Origin: Vibrio sp. RE86
GTDB taxonomy: Bacteria; Pseudomonadota; Gammaproteobacteria; Enterobacterales; Vibrionaceae
Direction of reading: 5' to 3'
Length of the DNA: 64,000 bases
Assembly (NCBI RefSeq): GCF_013114545.1
Contig: NZ_VTXI01000013.1
Location: forward strand, 1 to 64,000
A program made the position numbers and the translations under genes. The notes under the pieces are model-generated. The model made no database searches. It saw only the letters and a list, made by a program, of their open reading frames with translations, and was not told the origin of the DNA. Positions 19,245 to 28,625 of this stretch are shown one piece after another; within the stretch, counting starts at the first letter, position 1; each line of letters begins with the position of its first letter.

Positions 19245-21224
19245 ATGAAATCGGTAATGAAACCTTTATCAATCGCAGTAATGGCTGGCCTTGGCCTTGC
19301 GACTCTATCTGGCTGTACAACTACTCCAGATACTGACGAAGTAATCCACTTACGTGTTGTTGAAACAACCGACATCCATACAAACCTTATGGACTACGAT
19401 TACTACAAAGATAAGCCAAGCCAAAAAATCGGCCTTGCTCGTACAGCAACACTGGTAAAAGAGGCGCAAGCTGAAGTAACCAACAGCGTACTTGTTGATA
19501 ACGGTGACTTACTGCAAGGTAGCCCTATGGGTGACTACATGGCAGACAAAGGCATCAAAGCTGGTGAAGTTCACCCAGCGTACAAAGCAATGAACCAACT
19601 GGAATACGATGCAGGTAACATTGGTAACCACGAATTCAACTACGGCCTAGAGTTCCTAGCTGAGTCAATCAATGATGCGAACTTCCCTTACATCAGCGCG
19701 AACGTATTTGATGCAGAGACGGGTGAACACTACTTCAAGCCATACATCATTAAGACTCACACGTTTAAAGACACGGCTGGTGTAGAACACGAAGTAAAAG
19801 TGGGTTACATCGGTTTTGTTCCACCTCAAATCATGATTTGGGATAAGAAGAACCTAGAAGGCAAAGTATTCGCTAAAGATATCAAAGAGTCTGCGGAAGA
19901 GTTGGTTCCTCAAATGAAAGCTGAAGGTGCGGAAGTGATCGTTGCTATCCCACACTCTGGCGTTTCAATGGACCCGTACAAACAAGGTGAAGAGAACTCA
20001 ACTTACTACCTATCTGAAGTTGAAGGCATCGATGCGATCGCATTTGGTCACTCACACGCAGTCTTCCCAGGTAAGGGCTTTGACAACATGCAAGGCATCG
20101 ACAATGAGAATGGCACCATCAATGGTGTTGCCGCTGTCATGCCAGGCCGTTGGGGCAGCCATGTAGGTATTATGGATCTCACTCTGGTTCAGAAAGATGG
20201 CAAGTGGGAAGTAGAAAATGGTCAATCTGAAGCTCGTCCGATTTACAGCAAGGAAGAGAAGAAGTCTCTAGCAGAGGCTGACGCTGGTATCGTTAAGGCA
20301 CTAGAAGCTGACCACAAAGGCACACGTGACTTCGTTAACCAACCTATCGGTAAAGCTAACGACGTGATGTACAGCTTCCTAGCACTAGTACAAGACGATC
20401 CAACGGTACAGATTGTTAACCTTGCTCAAAAAGATTACGTAGAGCGCTTTATCCAAGGTGACCCAGACCTAGCCGATATCCCTGTTCTTTCAGCAGCAGC
20501 GCCATTTAAAGCAGGCGGTCGTAAGAATGACCCAGCAAACTTTACTGAAGTGGAGTCTGGTCAGCTAACATTCCGTAACGCAGCGGACCTTTACCTATAC
20601 CCGAACACACTTGTTGCGATGAAGGTAACCGGTAAAGAAGTGAAAGAGTGGTTAGAGTGTACTGCTGGTCAATTCCAACAGATCGATGTAAACAGCACTG
20701 CACCACAACAACTGATTGATTGGGATGGTTTCCGTACTTACAACTTCGATGTTATCGATGGTGTTAACTACCAAATCGACGTCACTCAACCAGCGAAGTA
20801 TGATGGCAACTGTAAAGTTATCAACGAAGGCGCTGAGCGTATTGTTGGTCTAACTTACCAAGGTAAGCCAATCGATATGAAGCAAGACTTCATTATTGCA
20901 ACGAACAACTACCGTGCATACAGCAATAAGTTCCCTGGTACAGGTTCTGACTTCGTCGCGTTTGATTCTCCAGATGAAAACCGTTCAGTTATCGCTGCTT
21001 ACATCTCTCGCGTGAGCAAAGAGAAAGGTGAAGTAACACCAAGCGCGGATAACAACTGGACATTCGCACCAATCAAATCGGATAAGAAGCTAGACATCCG
21101 TTTTGAAACTTCACCAAGTGAGAAAGCTGCGAAGTTCATTGAAGAGAAAGGTCAGTACCCAATGGAACGTGTTGCAACAGACGATGTTGGCTTCGGCGTT
21201 TACCGTATCGACCTTCAGAAGTAA
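19245..21224 (+). CDS. cpdB: 2',3'-cyclic-nucleotide 2'-phosphodiesterase/3'-nucleotidase lipoprotein
   Basis: CpdB hydrolyses 2',3'-cyclic nucleotides and 3'-nucleotides outside the inner membrane for scavenging. The calcineurin-like metal centre is visible as [27 protein letters not shown] and GHSHAVFPG, followed by the 5'-nucleotidase C-terminal domain ([19 protein letters not shown]). The frame is open from a TTG at 19233, but ATG 19245 has TTGGAG 7 nt upstream and begins a lipoprotein signal with lipobox LSGC, giving 659 residues. Threonine at +2 predicts outer-membrane sorting. E. coli CpdB is a soluble periplasmic protein, so the lipid anchor differs. It is transcribed alone, ending at a UUCG terminator. 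Confidence 0.93.
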   Translation: MKSVMKPLSIAVMAGLGLATLSGCTTTPDTDEVIHLRVVETTDIHTNLMDYDYYKDKPSQKIGLARTATLVKEAQAEVTNSVLVDNGDLLQGSPMGDYMADKGIKAGEVHPAYKAMNQLEYDAGNIGNHEFNYGLEFLAESINDANFPYISANVFDAETGEHYFKPYIIKTHTFKDTAGVEHEVKVGYIGFVPPQIMIWDKKNLEGKVFAKDIKESAEELVPQMKAEGAEVIVAIPHSGVSMDPYKQGEENSTYYLSEVEGIDAIAFGHSHAVFPGKGFDNMQGIDNENGTINGVAAVMPGRWGSHVGIMDLTLVQKDGKWEVENGQSEARPIYSKEEKKSLAEADAGIVKALEADHKGTRDFVNQPIGKANDVMYSFLALVQDDPTVQIVNLAQKDYVERFIQGDPDLADIPVLSAAAPFKAGGRKNDPANFTEVESGQLTFRNAADLYLYPNTLVAMKVTGKEVKEWLECTAGQFQQIDVNSTAPQQLIDWDGFRTYNFDVIDGVNYQIDVTQPAKYDGNCKVINEGAERIVGLTYQGKPIDMKQDFIIATNNYRAYSNKFPGTGSDFVAFDSPDENRSVIAAYISRVSKEKGEVTPSADNNWTFAPIKSDKKLDIRFETSPSEKAAKFIEEKGQYPMERVATDDVGFGVYRIDLQK

Positions 21225-21260
21225 TTTATTCTTCTATTAGAAATAGCTTCACTCTAAACC

Positions 21261-21294
21261 ATGCCGCAATTTCGATTGCGGCATTTTCGTTTTT
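21261..21294 (+). terminator. Terminator of cpdB with UUCG tetraloop
   Basis: Perfect 10-bp stem ATGCCGCAAT/ATTGCGGCAT (21261-21270, 21275-21284) capped by TTCG and followed by TTTCGTTTTT. Confidence 0.92.
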
Positions 21295-21345
21295 GGAGAT
21301 TGACGGTACACTTTGACTAATCTCACTCAATAAAGAAATAGATCA

Positions 21346-21909
21346 ATGTCTGATGCGTTCCAACAACAATTAACCAGCAATGGCTTTACTCACCAAGAGA
21401 TTGAGCAACTGGAGGCTTCAGCTCGCTTCATTGAACTGCCAACCCGTCATATCTTGCTTCAGCAAGGTGAAGTAGCTTCAGAGATCTATTTCTTACTTGA
21501 AGGCATTTGCCATTCATCGTATCTGACCGAAAAAGGCAAAGAGTTCAGCAAAGAATTCTACTGGGAACACGATTGGATTATTGGCTTTGAAAGTTTGATC
21601 AAACAACAGCCATCGCCTTATTTGCTTGAGTCTCTAACCCCGTGCTCGATTTTGTCCCTGCCCACCGAGACACTTCGCGACTGGCGGGAAGAGAAGCACA
21701 GTATTTACCTCAAGCTGCTTGAGACTCAGCTAATGTATAAAGAGAACAAAGAACGTTTCATGCTGCTCTACAGCCCAGAGGAGCGCTATGAGCTATTCTG
21801 CCAACACTACCCAGAGCTTCTTGAGCGACTCAACGACTATCAAATTGCCGCCTATCTTGGCATCACGGCGATCAGTTTGAGCAGGATTAAAAAACGCAGC
21901 CAGAGTTAA
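21346..21909 (+). CDS. Crp/Fnr-family transcriptional regulator
   Basis: The 187-residue protein has an N-terminal cyclic-nucleotide-binding-like beta roll (about 10-120, with LLQQGEVASEIYFLLEG) and a short C-terminal helix-turn-helix (LNDYQIAAYLGITAISLSRIKKR region, about 165-184). The phosphate-binding arginine motif of true cAMP receptors is not visible, so it may bind another ligand or none. There are no cysteines arranged for an Fnr iron-sulfur cluster. It lies downstream of cpdB and upstream of an acetyltransferase gene; its regulon is unknown. Confidence 0.8.
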   Translation: MSDAFQQQLTSNGFTHQEIEQLEASARFIELPTRHILLQQGEVASEIYFLLEGICHSSYLTEKGKEFSKEFYWEHDWIIGFESLIKQQPSPYLLESLTPCSILSLPTETLRDWREEKHSIYLKLLETQLMYKENKERFMLLYSPEERYELFCQHYPELLERLNDYQIAAYLGITAISLSRIKKRSQS

Positions 21910-21979
21910 CATTTGTTAATGTCGATTCAAGATTGAATTGCTACATTCGCTCTATGACTTAAATGAACGCGAAACTAGC

Positions 21980-22432
21980 ATGACTGATTGGCAACTTATT
22001 CCATTTTCTCAATTAGATACCACACAACTTTATCAACTGCTTAAACTGCGTGTTGATGTCTTTGTTGTAGAGCAAACCTGCCCTTACCCAGAATTGGACG
22101 ATAAGGATCACCAAAGTGGAGTTCATCACCTTTTAGGTTACCAAGGGAAAGAGTTAGTCGCATGTGCACGATTACTTCCCAAAGGGTTAAGCTACTCTTC
22201 GGTAAGCATTGGACGTGTCGCCACGATGGAAAATAAACGAGGCGGCGGCCTTGGCCATCAGCTACTCATACAAGCATTAAAAGAATGCGAGTCACTCTGG
22301 CCTGGGGAGAGTATCGAAATCGGCGCCCAGGAACATCTTGCAAGTTTCTATGGGCAACATGGTTTTATTCAAACTTCAGAGATGTATTTAGAAGACGATA
22401 TTCCTCATATCGATATGAAGCTGGAAAAGTAG
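21980..22432 (+). CDS. elaA: GNAT-family N-acetyltransferase, ElaA-like
   Basis: A 150-residue GNAT acetyltransferase. LYQLLKLRVDVFVVEQTCPYPELDDKD at the N-terminus is summarised by the ElaA hallmark RVDVFVVEQTCPYPELD, and the acetyl-CoA loop reads VATMENKRGGGLGHQL. ATG 21980 is chosen over the upstream in-frame ATG at 21938 because MTDWQLIPF aligns with the family's start. The acceptor substrate is unknown. The DMT permease GTG start lies 2 nt after its stop, suggesting co-transcription. Confidence 0.85.
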   Translation: MTDWQLIPFSQLDTTQLYQLLKLRVDVFVVEQTCPYPELDDKDHQSGVHHLLGYQGKELVACARLLPKGLSYSSVSIGRVATMENKRGGGLGHQLLIQALKECESLWPGESIEIGAQEHLASFYGQHGFIQTSEMYLEDDIPHIDMKLEK

Positions 22433-22433
22433 C

Positions 22434-23342
22434 GTGATTCGTTCGGCGACATACTCTGCAATTCTTCTGCTCATTATCGGTAATTTTACAGCTGCACTCT
22501 CAGATGTGGCTGTAAAGCTCCTTGATGGTGAAGTGTCGCCGTACCAATACATATTTCTGCGCCAATTCTTATCAACGCTTGTTATCTTCCCACTTTGGTG
22601 GCGACAGAGCTCGGAAAAAAAACGTCTCCACAACTGGCCACTCAATACGTTGAGAGCACACCTGATTATCATCGGCAGTGGCTGTATGGTCGTCGCCATC
22701 ACTCATTTAACTCTTGCGACAGCCAATGCAGTCTTCTATGCCGCTCCATTACTCATGCTACCGCTTTCTGCTTTACTATTGAGGGAAAAGCCTAGCGTGC
22801 AGAGAATCGCAGCAACCTCAGTCGGGTTTATCGGAGTCATGGTCGTACTCAGACCCTCAGAGTTTCATTGGGCCGCAATCTTTGCTTTAGGTACAGCAGT
22901 AACCCTAGCCTTGTTTAACATCACGGCGCGCAAACTGCCTACTCAGCAAAATGTCGTGAGCACACTCTTTTGGACATCGCTACTTTCTCTCCCGCTGTCA
23001 GGAGTCCTAGCTTATGTCTATTGGAAGCCCATAACAGGAGACGCGATTACGCTAATTCTGGCAAGCGCAGCATTAATTCTTATCTACAATGGCTTAGCAG
23101 TAAAGGCATACCAAAAAGCGTCAGCAAATAACATCGCGGTTGCGGAAAACTCTGGATTAGTGTTCGTGGCACTATTCGGGGTAGTGTGGTTTAACGAGAT
23201 GCCAGATTGGTTAACGGCACTGGGAATAACTCTGATTGTGTTACCCCTAATGCCGTGGAAGCGTGTTGCAAGAGGAAAGGTAAGTAATTACTTACTTCGA
23301 CCAAATCCACCGTCAGAAAGTCGGAAGAACATCACCGATTGA
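22434..23342 (+). CDS. EamA/DMT-superfamily permease
   Basis: 302 residues with about ten hydrophobic segments in two EamA repeats (first from AILLLIIGNFTAALSDVAVK, second from WAAIFALGTAVTLALFN). Such proteins export metabolites or amino acids. The start is a GTG 2 nt after the elaA stop. The 3' end overlaps the convergent oapA/ytfB-like gene by 55 nt. Substrate cannot be predicted. Confidence 0.85.
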   Translation: MIRSATYSAILLLIIGNFTAALSDVAVKLLDGEVSPYQYIFLRQFLSTLVIFPLWWRQSSEKKRLHNWPLNTLRAHLIIIGSGCMVVAITHLTLATANAVFYAAPLLMLPLSALLLREKPSVQRIAATSVGFIGVMVVLRPSEFHWAAIFALGTAVTLALFNITARKLPTQQNVVSTLFWTSLLSLPLSGVLAYVYWKPITGDAITLILASAALILIYNGLAVKAYQKASANNIAVAENSGLVFVALFGVVWFNEMPDWLTALGITLIVLPLMPWKRVARGKVSNYLLRPNPPSESRKNITD

Positions 23343-23851
23343 TTGCTTTTTTCTAACTGTAAGATATCGAGCTGGCCACTCTCTTCTAGTTTAAAACGGA
23401 CAAGCTGCCCTTGCTTGATTCGGCTGAGTGGCTTATCAGAGCCTTCCACTTTCACCAGTGCATTAAGGTCTGACATCGATAACCCGTTGTTACGGAAAAC
23501 TTGAGCAAGCGTATCTCCGCTTTTAACCTGATACTCCTTCCAAGCATCAGAGGTTAAAGATTGTTGTGCGGTGCTTCTTTCTTCACTCAGACTGCGCGTA
23601 TTAATATCGATCTGCACTCGCTGTGTTGGCGTTGAAGTTTCTGGCTCCGTATTCGGCTCAGGTAAAGGCATTATCAACAGAATAAACAGCGCTGGAACTA
23701 AGACCATCAATGCGCGTTGATGCAGTCTTGGCAAAAGATTCCACTTTGCTAAAGCGCGCTGCTTAAGATCTTTCCAATCAATCCCCGCTAACTTCGCTTT
23801 TAATTGTTCTAAATGATCAACTTGCTGTTTCTTTTTCTTTCTGCGATTCAT
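23288..23851 (-). CDS. OapA/YtfB-family cell-envelope protein with LysM-like domain
   Basis: 187 residues: a lysine-rich cytoplasmic N-terminus (MNRRKKKKQQ), a single membrane helix near 46-63 (ALMVLVPALFILLIMPLP), a proline/threonine linker and a C-terminal LysM-like OapA domain (EYQVKSGDTLAQVFRNNGLS, IKQGQLVRFKLE). Homologues (E. coli YtfB) are linked to cell division and glycan binding. Adjacent divergent fklB reproduces the ytfB-fklB neighbourhood of E. coli, supporting the call. Confidence 0.85.
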   Translation of the reverse strand: MNRRKKKKQQVDHLEQLKAKLAGIDWKDLKQRALAKWNLLPRLHQRALMVLVPALFILLIMPLPEPNTEPETSTPTQRVQIDINTRSLSEERSTAQQSLTSDAWKEYQVKSGDTLAQVFRNNGLSMSDLNALVKVEGSDKPLSRIKQGQLVRFKLEESGQLDILQLEKSNQSVMFFRLSDGGFGRSK

Positions 23852-24084
23852 CGCACTTAGCCTCCTAACGGGTCTTACTGCCAGTATAAAAAAACCCGAT
23901 GCCTTGAGTATAGAGATTTTCGCATCGCAACGACATCAAAGCGCAAAAATTGACACTCTGCTTGCCGAAAGTCGATCTGAATCCCACATTGTTATGCGGA
24001 AAAGAGTATCGAGTTACTGGCGTTTCATCACAAGGCTATTACTGGTATCCTTTACCCTTTATACACCATACAAAGAGAGACACC

Positions 24085-24705
24085 ATGTCTGAAGTTAAAT
24101 TTGAGACTGTAGAGCAGAAAGCAAGCTACGGTATCGGTCTACAAATGGGTCAGCAGCTAGCTGGTTCTGGTCTTGAAGGTCTAAACGTTGACGCTATCGC
24201 TGCAGGTATTGCAACAGCACTAGTTGGTGAACAGCCAGCTATCGAAGTAGACGAAATCAACAACGCACTACAAGAGCTACACACTCGCGTAGAAGCAGCT
24301 CGTCAAGAAGCAGCAAAAGCAGCAGCAGCTGACGGCGAAGCTTTCCTAAAAGACAACGCTCTACGTTCAGAAGTAACAGTTCTAGAGTCTGGCCTACAGT
24401 ACGAAATCATCACTGAAGGTACTGGTGAAATCCCAACTTCTGACAAGCAAGTACGTGTTCACTACCACGGCGAACTAACTGACGGCACTGTATTCGACAG
24501 CTCTGTATCTCGTGGTCAACCTGCTGAGTTCCCTGTAACTGGCGTAATCAAAGGTTGGGTTGAAGCACTTCAACTAATGCCTGTTGGTTCTAAGTGGAAG
24601 CTATACATCCCACAAGACCTAGCTTACGGTGAGCGTGGCGCAGGTGCAGCAATCCCTCCATTTGCTGCTCTAGTATTCGAAGTAGAGCTACTAGATATCC
24701 TTTAA
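24085..24705 (+). CDS. fklB: FKBP-type peptidyl-prolyl isomerase FklB (FKBP22)
   Basis: A 206-residue proline isomerase with an N-terminal dimerisation helix domain ([13 protein letters not shown], alanine-rich helix near 70-100) and a C-terminal FKBP domain ([42 protein letters not shown]). The frame is open from 23950, but ATG 24085 fits the family and has GAGAGA upstream. No signal peptide is seen, so it is probably cytoplasmic. Codon use is strongly biased (CTA/GGT/GAA), suggesting high expression. A terminator follows. Confidence 0.94.
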   Translation: MSEVKFETVEQKASYGIGLQMGQQLAGSGLEGLNVDAIAAGIATALVGEQPAIEVDEINNALQELHTRVEAARQEAAKAAAADGEAFLKDNALRSEVTVLESGLQYEIITEGTGEIPTSDKQVRVHYHGELTDGTVFDSSVSRGQPAEFPVTGVIKGWVEALQLMPVGSKWKLYIPQDLAYGERGAGAAIPPFAALVFEVELLDIL

Positions 24706-24733
24706 TCTCTACTTAGAGGTTAACGATTATAAG

Positions 24734-24764
24734 AACGGCAGCACTTAGGTGTTGCCGTTTTTTT
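24734..24764 (+). terminator. Terminator of fklB
   Basis: Stem AACGGCA-g-CAC / GTG-t-TGCCGTT (24734-24759) with a TTAG loop and a run of seven or more T. Confidence 0.9.
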
Positions 24765-24852
24765 ATGTACTGATGTTACACTGCCAATAGCAATTTAGGG
24801 TAGGTTAGGTATAAGATACAGAATGACGTTAAACGAATTATAAGGAAATGAT

Positions 24853-25356
24853 ATGAATAAACGCGTCGTTCTCACTGCTGCATTAACTTTTGCACTGGTT
24901 GGTTGCCAAAGTACTGGTGAACAGTCACAAACAACTTCTGAATCAAACAACAGTAACTACAACGCACTGGCTGGAGCTGCGTTGACGGGAGCTATTCAAG
25001 CATGGAGCCAACAAGGTGCAGCGAATACAGATTTAGCTGGCCAAATTCAGCAAGCGACAAACGTCACATCCGACCAAGCGGTTGGTGGCGTAGGCTCTCT
25101 GCTTGCTCTTGCGCAAAACTCTTTAGGCTCAACTCAAAACCAAGAACTGGGTGGTTTAATTCCAGGTTACGACGTTCTACAAAGTAGCGGTCTATCATCA
25201 TTGATTACGAATAGCGGAGCTGTAGATAGTGCGTTCTCAGCACTTGGTATGGATCCAGCGCTTGTTTCAACATTTGCACCACTGGTTATCAGTGCGCTGC
25301 AAACACAAGGTGCAAGCAGCGGCTTAACTCAAGCCCTATCGACGATTTGGCAATAA
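24853..25356 (+). CDS. DUF2780-like lipoprotein
   Basis: 167 residues starting with a lipoprotein signal (MNKRVVLTAALTFALVGCQS, lipobox LVGC). The mature part is small-residue rich and carries the DUF2780-like pattern of QAVGGVGSLLALAQNSLGS followed by LGGLIPGYDVL. Function is unknown. Glutamine at +2 suggests outer-membrane sorting. AAGGAAATG precedes the start. It is monocistronic. Confidence 0.78.
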   Translation: MNKRVVLTAALTFALVGCQSTGEQSQTTSESNNSNYNALAGAALTGAIQAWSQQGAANTDLAGQIQQATNVTSDQAVGGVGSLLALAQNSLGSTQNQELGGLIPGYDVLQSSGLSSLITNSGAVDSAFSALGMDPALVSTFAPLVISALQTQGASSGLTQALSTIWQ

Positions 25357-25376
25357 TGTAGAATGCGTTGTTTAGA

Positions 25377-25404
25377 GAGGTCAGCAAATAGTTGGCCTTT
25401 TTTA
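25377..25404 (+). terminator. Weak terminator after the DUF2780 gene
   Basis: A short stem (AGGTCA with TGGCCT, one G-T pair, 25376-25397) is followed by TTTTTT. Confidence 0.5.
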
Positions 25405-25441
25405 CGCGTAGAGAAAATTAGATTCAATGAATTTCAGATAC

Positions 25442-25470
25442 AAAAAAGCCGAGCTAATGCTCGGCTTTTT
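25442..25470. terminator. Terminator at the end of the alpha operon
   Basis: Perfect stem AAAAAGCCGAGC/GCTCGGCTTTTT around a TAAT loop, 19 nt after rplQ on the minus strand; its symmetric tails could act both ways. Confidence 0.92.
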
Positions 25471-25488
25471 CGTTCTTTACGAACCTGA

Positions 25489-25869
25489 TTACTCAGCAGC
25501 TTCTTCAGCAGCTGGGCGATCTACAAGCTCAATGTAAGCCATTGGAGCTTTATCACCAGTACGGAAACCAGCTTTTAGGATACGTGTGTAACCGCCCTGA
25601 CGAGCAGCAAAACGTGGACCTAGTTCGTTAAATAGTTTTGCAACTACTTCGTTGTCACGAGTACGTGCAAATGCTAGACGACGGTTAGCAACGCTGTCAG
25701 TCTTAGCTAGTGTAATCAAAGGCTCAACTACGCGACGTAGCTCTTTTGCTTTTGGCAGTGTAGTCTTGATAACTTCATGACGTACTAGAGAGCTAGCCAT
25801 GTTGCTAAACATCGCTTTACGATGTGAGCTATTGCGGTTGAGTTGACGACCACTCTTACGATGGCGCAT
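25489..25869 (-). CDS. rplQ: 50S ribosomal protein L17
   Basis: L17 (126 residues) binds 23S rRNA around the exit-tunnel side of the large subunit. It starts with the family's [17 protein letters not shown] and holds [19 protein letters not shown]. It is last in the alpha operon, 25 nt after rpoA, and is followed by the operon terminator. The acidic/alanine tail ([13 protein letters not shown]) is typical of the gammaproteobacterial form. Confidence 0.98.
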   Translation of the reverse strand: MRHRKSGRQLNRNSSHRKAMFSNMASSLVRHEVIKTTLPKAKELRRVVEPLITLAKTDSVANRRLAFARTRDNEVVAKLFNELGPRFAARQGGYTRILKAGFRTGDKAPMAYIELVDRPAAEEAAE

Positions 25870-25894
25870 GACCTAATCCTTCTAACTTTATCGA

Positions 25895-26887
25895 TTAATC
25901 TTCAGCGATAGACGCTGGTGGCCAGTTTTCTAGGCGCATACCTAGAGACAGACCACGTGATGCAAGTACGTCTTTAATCTCAGTAAGAGATTTTTTACCA
26001 AGGTTAGGCGTTTTAAGTAGCTCAACCTCAGTACGCTGTACAAGATCACCGATGTAGTGAATCGCTTCTGCTTTCAGACAGTTAGCAGAGCGAACTGTTA
26101 GTTCAAGATCGTCTACAGGACGCAGTAGGATCGGATCGAATTCTGGCTTCTCTTCCTTCTCCTCAGGTACACGTACATCACGAAGATCTACGAACGCATC
26201 CAATTGCTCAGCTAGGATAGTAGCTGCGCGACGGATAGCTTCCTCAGGGTCTAGAGTACCGTTCGTTTCCATGTCGATAACAAGCTTGTCTAAGTCTGTA
26301 CGCTGCTCTACACGAGCTGCATCTACAGAGTAAGCAATCTTGTCTACTGGGCTGTACGTAGCGTCAACCAGTAGGCGGCCAATTGGACGCTCATCTTCTT
26401 CAGTATGGATACGAGCCGAAGCTGGAACATAACCGCGACCACGTTCAACTTTGATACGCATAGCGATCTCAGCGTTGTCATCCGTTAGGTGACAAATAAC
26501 GTGTTCTGGGTTAGCGATCTCTACATCACCATCATGGGTGATGTCACCTGCAACCACAGGGCCCGAGCCTGATTTGTTCAAAGTAATGAACACTTCATCT
26601 TTGCCTTCGGCAACGCGCACAGCTAGACCTTTAAGGTTAAGTAGGATTTCAAGAATATCTTCTTGAACGCCTTCTTTAGTGCTGTACTCATGAAGTACGC
26701 CTTCAATTTCTACTTCTGTTACAGCACAACCTGGCATAGAAGATAGAAGAATACGGCGAAGTGCATTACCAAGAGTATGGCCGAAACCACGCTCTAATGG
26801 CTCAAGAGTTACTTTTGCGTGAGTCGTGCTAACTTGTTCGATGTCAACAAGACGTGGCTTAAGAAATTCTGTTACAGAACCCTGCAT
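25895..26887 (-). CDS. rpoA: RNA polymerase alpha subunit
   Basis: 330 residues. The N-terminal domain (about 1-235; [20 protein letters not shown]) dimerises and assembles beta and beta'. An acidic linker ([12 protein letters not shown]) leads to the C-terminal domain that contacts UP elements and activators such as CRP ([32 protein letters not shown]). It lies between rpsD and rplQ in the alpha operon. Confidence 0.98.
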   Translation of the reverse strand: MQGSVTEFLKPRLVDIEQVSTTHAKVTLEPLERGFGHTLGNALRRILLSSMPGCAVTEVEIEGVLHEYSTKEGVQEDILEILLNLKGLAVRVAEGKDEVFITLNKSGSGPVVAGDITHDGDVEIANPEHVICHLTDDNAEIAMRIKVERGRGYVPASARIHTEEDERPIGRLLVDATYSPVDKIAYSVDAARVEQRTDLDKLVIDMETNGTLDPEEAIRRAATILAEQLDAFVDLRDVRVPEEKEEKPEFDPILLRPVDDLELTVRSANCLKAEAIHYIGDLVQRTEVELLKTPNLGKKSLTEIKDVLASRGLSLGMRLENWPPASIAED

Positions 26888-26911
26888 TGTGTCCTCTCTT
26901 TAATTTAAACC

Positions 26912-27532
26912 TTACTTAGAGTAAAGCTCGACGATCAATTGTTCGTTGATATCAGCAGATAGATCTGAACGCTCAGGCAGACGCTTGAACGTACCTTCCA
27001 TCTTACCGCCATCTACTTCAATCCAAGTTGGTTTTTCACGTTGTTCAGCAACTTCTAGAGCCGCTTTAATACGAGATTGCTGTTTAGCTTTCTCGCGGAT
27101 AGAAACAACGTCATTAGCCGCAACTTTGAAAGAAGGAATGTTTACAACTTTACCGTTAACTAGGATAGCTTTGTGGCTAACTAGCTGACGTGCTTCTGCG
27201 CGAGTTGCGCCAAAGCCCATGCGGTAAACTACGTTATCAAGACGACCTTCAAGAAGCTGAAGCAGGTTTTCACCTGTGTTGCCTTTAAGACGTGCAGCTT
27301 CTTTGTAGTAGTTACGGAATTGTTTTTCTAGAACGCCGTACATACGACGAACTTTTTGCTTCTCACGAAGCTGAACGCCATACTCAGATAGACGACCGCG
27401 ACGAGCGCCGTGTACACCTGGTGCGTTATCAATTTTACACTTGGTATCGATCGCGCGTACACCAGACTTAAGGAATAAGTCAGTACCTTCGCGACGGCTA
27501 AGCTTCAGCTTAGGACCCAAATATCTTGCCAT
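26912..27532 (-). CDS. rpsD: 30S ribosomal protein S4
   Basis: S4 (206 residues) starts 16S rRNA assembly and, in E. coli, represses translation of the alpha operon by binding its leader. Visible parts are the N-terminal [19 protein letters not shown] and the S4 RNA-binding fold ([38 protein letters not shown]). The candidate leader target lies at 28325-28400. Confidence 0.98.
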   Translation of the reverse strand: MARYLGPKLKLSRREGTDLFLKSGVRAIDTKCKIDNAPGVHGARRGRLSEYGVQLREKQKVRRMYGVLEKQFRNYYKEAARLKGNTGENLLQLLEGRLDNVVYRMGFGATRAEARQLVSHKAILVNGKVVNIPSFKVAANDVVSIREKAKQQSRIKAALEVAEQREKPTWIEVDGGKMEGTFKRLPERSDLSADINEQLIVELYSK

Positions 27533-27559
27533 GATCTTTCTCCAGTAATCTAAAAAACG

Positions 27560-27955
<396 letters not shown>

Positions 27956-27967
27956 CTACCTTCCCGA

Positions 27968-28324
27968 TTATTTCTTGATCGGCTTACGCGGACCCTTACG
28001 GGTGCGAGCGTTGGTTTTAGTACGCTGTCCACGTAGTGGTAGACTGCGACGATGACGAAGACCACGGTAACAGCCAAGGTCCATAAGACGCTTGATGTTC
28101 ATTGATACTTCACGACGTAGATCACCTTCTACAGTGTATTTAGCTACACCATCACGCAGTTGATCGATCTGCTCATCAGATAGTTCACTGATCTTAACAT
28201 CTTCAGCAATACCCACTTCAGCTAGGATAGCTTGAGAGCGAGTTTTACCGATACCGTAGATCGCAGTTAGTGCGATTACAGCATGTTTTTGATCAGGAAT
28301 GTTAATGCCTGCTATACGGGCCAT
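27968..28324 (-). CDS. rpsM: 30S ribosomal protein S13
   Basis: S13 (118 residues) sits in the 30S head and contacts P-site tRNA. It starts [19 protein letters not shown] and ends in the basic tail [20 protein letters not shown]. First gene of the alpha operon, separated from rpmJ by 148 nt of structured leader. The ribosome-binding site is TTAGGAG. Confidence 0.98.
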   Translation of the reverse strand: MARIAGINIPDQKHAVIALTAIYGIGKTRSQAILAEVGIAEDVKISELSDEQIDQLRDGVAKYTVEGDLRREVSMNIKRLMDLGCYRGLRHRRSLPLRGQRTKTNARTRKGPRKPIKK

Positions 28325-28400
28325 TATTCACTCCTAAGTGTTTCATAAAAGAATTAACCACAGCAAAGCCCGTGATGGATACGCTGTGGGATACTACTTC
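28325..28400 (-). promoter_or_regulatory. Alpha-operon leader, probable S4-binding structure
   Basis: Between the upstream hairpin and rpsM, CCACAGC (minus-strand copy at 28383-28389) pairs with GCTGTGG (28358-28364), enclosing a pyrimidine/purine loop, just before the rpsM ribosome-binding site. In E. coli this position holds a pseudoknot through which S4 represses the operon. The pseudoknot itself was not folded, so the identity is inferred. Confidence 0.5.
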
Positions 28401-28404
28401 TTTT

Positions 28405-28446
28405 GCACGCAAAAGGTAGGTCGAGCAATATACTCGACACTACCTT
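28405..28446 (-). terminator. Terminator- or attenuator-like hairpin between rpmJ and rpsM
   Basis: On the minus strand AAGGTAG-t-GTCGAG pairs with CTCGAC-CTACCTT (28446 down to 28413; one bulge, 7-nt loop) and runs into TTTTGC. The T tract is also one arm of a second hairpin, CTTTTGC/GCAAAAG (28400-28416). It marks the spc/alpha operon boundary and may end part of the spc transcripts or process them. Confidence 0.6.
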
Positions 28447-28472
28447 GTATTTCAAGTAAAAATTTCTGCTAA

Positions 28473-28586
28473 TTAGCCTTGGCGCTGCTTGTGCTTTGGC
28501 TCACTGCAAATCACGCGAACGACACCGTTACGCTTGATAACTTTACAGTTACGGCAGATTTTTTTAACGGAAGCACGAACTTTCAT
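28473..28586 (-). CDS. rpmJ: 50S ribosomal protein L36
   Basis: 37 residues, [15 protein letters not shown] onward, ending EPKHKQRQG. The zinc ribbon C-x2-C...C-x4-H is intact (CRNCK, ICSEPKH), so this is the zinc-containing (C+) form. It lies 39 nt after secY as last gene of the spc operon. Zinc-starved cells of many bacteria swap this form for a zinc-free paralogue under Zur control; no such paralogue is in the window. Confidence 0.97.
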
Positions 28587-28625
28587 TGCTAAACTCCGTA
28601 AATGAAATCTGAGTCTACCGCCGAA

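Noticed and set aside
28411..28446. Possible tRNA in the rpmJ-rpsM gap
   Set aside because: The structure is one long hairpin with a T tail; no cloverleaf or CCA-ready acceptor is seen.
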